From contig CAJBPJ010000091.1 in the NCBI GenBank assembly GCA_903957465.1, positions 1-15,056 on the forward strand: 15,056 nt of DNA, read 5' to 3'. The stretch comes from an uncultured Opitutia bacterium (lineage in GTDB: Bacteria; Verrucomicrobiota; Verrucomicrobiia; Opitutales; UBA953). The position numbers and the translations under genes are program-made. Below, piece after piece: positions 13,431-15,056 of the stretch; position 1 is the stretch's first letter; every line of letters starts with the position of its first letter. The notes under the pieces are model-generated. The model ran no database searches, had not been told where the DNA came from, and saw only the letters and a list, made by a program, of their open reading frames with translations.

Positions 13431-14873
13431 TTAAACCCGATTGACTGAACGCAGCAGCGACTTCCAGTCGTCTGCGCGGCTGGACAGCGCCGCAAGTTGC
13501 GAAACTGTCATTCGCCAAGTCCAGTTGCCCGTAGCCTTCCCGGGCGTATTCAGTCGAGCCTCGCTGCTGAGCCTTAGTAAGTCTTGAGCTGGGGCAAATG
13601 CAGCAATCGCCGGAGAGCTTACGACCGCTTTGAGCGCCTCTGTGGCAATGGGGCCTTCGCCCAGTGTCGACCGCACCGTCGATTGTTCCTCGGGGGTTAA
13701 CTGATTAAACCAGCCGATCATCGTGTCGTTGTCGTGTGTACCTGTATAGGCCACGCGGTCTTCTGTAATTGTCGATGGGTGATGCGGATTATCTTTCGTT
13801 AACGGAAATCCGAATTGTAAGACAGACATGCCAGGCAGTTTTGCTTCACGGCGTAAGCCATGAACGCCGGCGCTTAACTCGCCTAAGTCTTCGGCAACAA
13901 GTGGCAAGTTGCCGATAGCATTAAAGAAAGCCATCTTCGGACCTGGTAGCCACTCCCCTTCGCGTGCATGGGTGGCAGCCTTGGCGACCGCCCAGTAATC
14001 GAAGAGTCCACGGAAGTGGTCGATGCGAATAGCCGAAAAACGTTCGAGGTCTTTCTGGATGCGTGAGTGCCACCACGCGAAGTTATCTTCAGAATGACGC
14101 GGCCAATTGTAGAGCGGATTGCCCCAGAGTTGTCCATCGGCTGAAAAGTAGTCAGGCGGGACCCCTGCGACTAAGTCATCAGAGAATAACTCAGGGTGCG
14201 CCCATCGGTCGCAACCATCTGCGGAGACATAAATAGGTTCGTCGCCTAGAATGTGTACGCCTTGCGTTTGGCTATAGGCGCATAAGCGTTGCCACTGTGT
14301 GCTGGCGATCAGTTGAAGTACAGCTGCGCGCGTGGCGATTGATTCGTCCACGGCGTGTACTGTCCATCGCTGTGGTTCTCGAAAGGCGTTGCTCTCACGA
14401 AGAGCCGAAAACTTTTCCCAGTCGCGCAACCAGTCTTTCTCGCTGTTGCGAAAAGCCGCCAAGTCACCCCAATGCTTCAGTCGGCGGGGATCTTCAGCAC
14501 CTCGTTGTGCGGCTAAATCTAACAGCGGTCGTAATTTTTCCCAAAGGTAGCCGTATTGAATATTTTGGCCCTCCGTGAAATTGCTGATTTCTTCCGACGT
14601 CAATAGACCTCCATCAACCAAGTCTTCAAGGTCGATAAAGTAGGGGTTGAGTGCAAAAGCTGAAAGGGGCTGATAGGGTGAGTCGCCGTAACTTGTTGGC
14701 CCAAGCGGGCAAACCTGCCACCAGGTGAACCCTGCTTGAGAGAGAAAATGAATCCAAGCACGCGCGCTCGATCCAAAATTCCCAATAGGCCCATGCCCAG
14801 GTAACGAACTTACGTGCAAAACGACACCCGCGGTGCGTTTGGGAAAAGCAGAACACGTAAAAGAGGCACTCAC
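13431..14873 (-). CDS. malQ: 4-alpha-glucanotransferase (amylomaltase), GH77
   Basis: MalQ transfers alpha-1,4-glucan segments between maltodextrins in the cytoplasm, releasing glucose and allowing use of maltose or glycogen. The product is 480 residues from a GTG start, the short amylomaltase class (about 500). Motifs: GVVLHVSSLPG (16-26), YGDSPYQPLSAFALNPYFID (62-81), GVPPDYFSADGQLWGNPLYNW (within 238-257), nucleophile D285 in IRIDHFRG, acid/base E328 in VAEDLGE, and D381 in TGTHDNDT. Two oddities are visible. The usual G-D-x-P-I-Y-V has Glu at x (G-D-E-P-I-Y-V, 210-216). The loop between WAHPELF and VAGVPPD is about six residues shorter than in typical MalQ. The GTG start shares two bases with the galM stop (GTGA), so translation is coupled to the epimerase gene. 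Confidence 0.95.
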   Translation of the reverse strand: MSASFTCSAFPKRTAGVVLHVSSLPGHGPIGNFGSSARAWIHFLSQAGFTWWQVCPLGPTSYGDSPYQPLSAFALNPYFIDLEDLVDGGLLTSEEISNFTEGQNIQYGYLWEKLRPLLDLAAQRGAEDPRRLKHWGDLAAFRNSEKDWLRDWEKFSALRESNAFREPQRWTVHAVDESIATRAAVLQLIASTQWQRLCAYSQTQGVHILGDEPIYVSADGCDRWAHPELFSDDLVAGVPPDYFSADGQLWGNPLYNWPRHSEDNFAWWHSRIQKDLERFSAIRIDHFRGLFDYWAVAKAATHAREGEWLPGPKMAFFNAIGNLPLVAEDLGELSAGVHGLRREAKLPGMSVLQFGFPLTKDNPHHPSTITEDRVAYTGTHDNDTMIGWFNQLTPEEQSTVRSTLGEGPIATEALKAVVSSPAIAAFAPAQDLLRLSSEARLNTPGKATGNWTWRMTVSQLAALSSRADDWKSLLRSVNRV

Positions 14874-15056
14874 GCTTGCAGTGAGGGTTCCCAGACAGTT
14901 GTTTGCACAAACGGGTGCGTTGCGTCAACCCGGGCACTTGGGAAGTGTGGGTGATTGGGGGCGTCCGGATAATTTTGGGTTTCGAGGGCGACCCCAGAAT
15001 GGTTGTCGTAAGGTTTGCCTGCTTTGCCCAAAGCGCCGTCGCCAACTTCTTTCAGC
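14870..15056 (-). CDS. galM: Aldose 1-epimerase, C-terminal 61 residues (runs off the right edge)
   Basis: The frame is open from the window edge to a TGA at 14872-14870. Its translation matches the C-terminus of galactose mutarotases: S-G-V-A-L-E-T-Q-N-Y-P-D-A-P-N-H-P-H-F-P-S, in which the Glu of L-E-T-Q is the family's catalytic base, then a final T-T-V-W-E beta strand. GalM interconverts the alpha and beta anomers of galactose and glucose, feeding galactokinase. The catalytic His residues lie in the missing part. The stop overlaps the malQ start as GTGA, so both belong to one operon with galM first. Confidence 0.88.
   Translation of the reverse strand, partial: LKEVGDGALGKAGKPYDNHSGVALETQNYPDAPNHPHFPSARVDATHPFVQTTVWEPSLQA

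Noticed and set aside
1..15056. Mobile elements, CRISPR arrays, tRNA genes, toxin-antitoxin or defence cassettes
   Set aside because: No transposase, integrase, direct-repeat array, cloverleaf or paired small genes were seen; all gaps are under about 150 bases.

Overview
The window looks like ordinary chromosome from a Gram-negative bacterium of the Verrucomicrobiota, most likely Opitutae-like. This rests on gene content and protein style: a GalK with the GNH variant of the sugar-binding motif, McsA/McsB without clpC or ctsR, a short NusA, an EttA, a secreted GH29 fucosidase, and few Shine-Dalgarno sequences. The phylum call is an inference. Genes are densely packed, no gap exceeds about 150 bases, and no phage, transposon, CRISPR array, tRNA or rRNA is visible.

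Left part (1-2346). The first 50 codons of a minus-strand histidine kinase run off the left edge. It is coupled by a one-base stop/start overlap to a secreted protein of unknown function with an SHD1-like N-terminal module. Galactokinase (galK) diverges from that secreted protein. Middle-left (2354-5536). A minus-strand pair encodes a stand-alone ketoacyl-ACP synthase and its acyl carrier protein. Diverging from it is mcsA-mcsB, the adaptor and protein-arginine kinase of the phosphoarginine protein-quality-control system. As written, mcsA is split into two reading frames at a run of five C.

Centre (5582-9767). The minus-strand translation/transcription operon nusA-infB-rbfA appears without rimP, ylxR or truB at the usual places. 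Its leader holds a strong hairpin with a U-tract, followed by a C-rich, G-poor stretch, which suggests regulation by premature termination. Right part (9768-15056). This holds a secreted alpha-L-fucosidase with discoidin-like modules (minus), the ribosome-associated ABC-F protein EttA (plus), and a minus-strand pair, aldose 1-epimerase (galM, C-terminal end only) followed by 4-alpha-glucanotransferase (malQ), overlapping as GTGA.

Two functional themes run through the window. One is sugar use: fucose release, galactose mutarotation and phosphorylation, maltodextrin processing. The other is translation and protein quality control: NusA, IF2, RbfA, EttA, McsA/B. No clearly new multi-gene system is evident. 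The points most worth checking are the mcsA frameshift, the nusA leader, the sensorless kinase start at the left edge, and the KAS/ACP pair.
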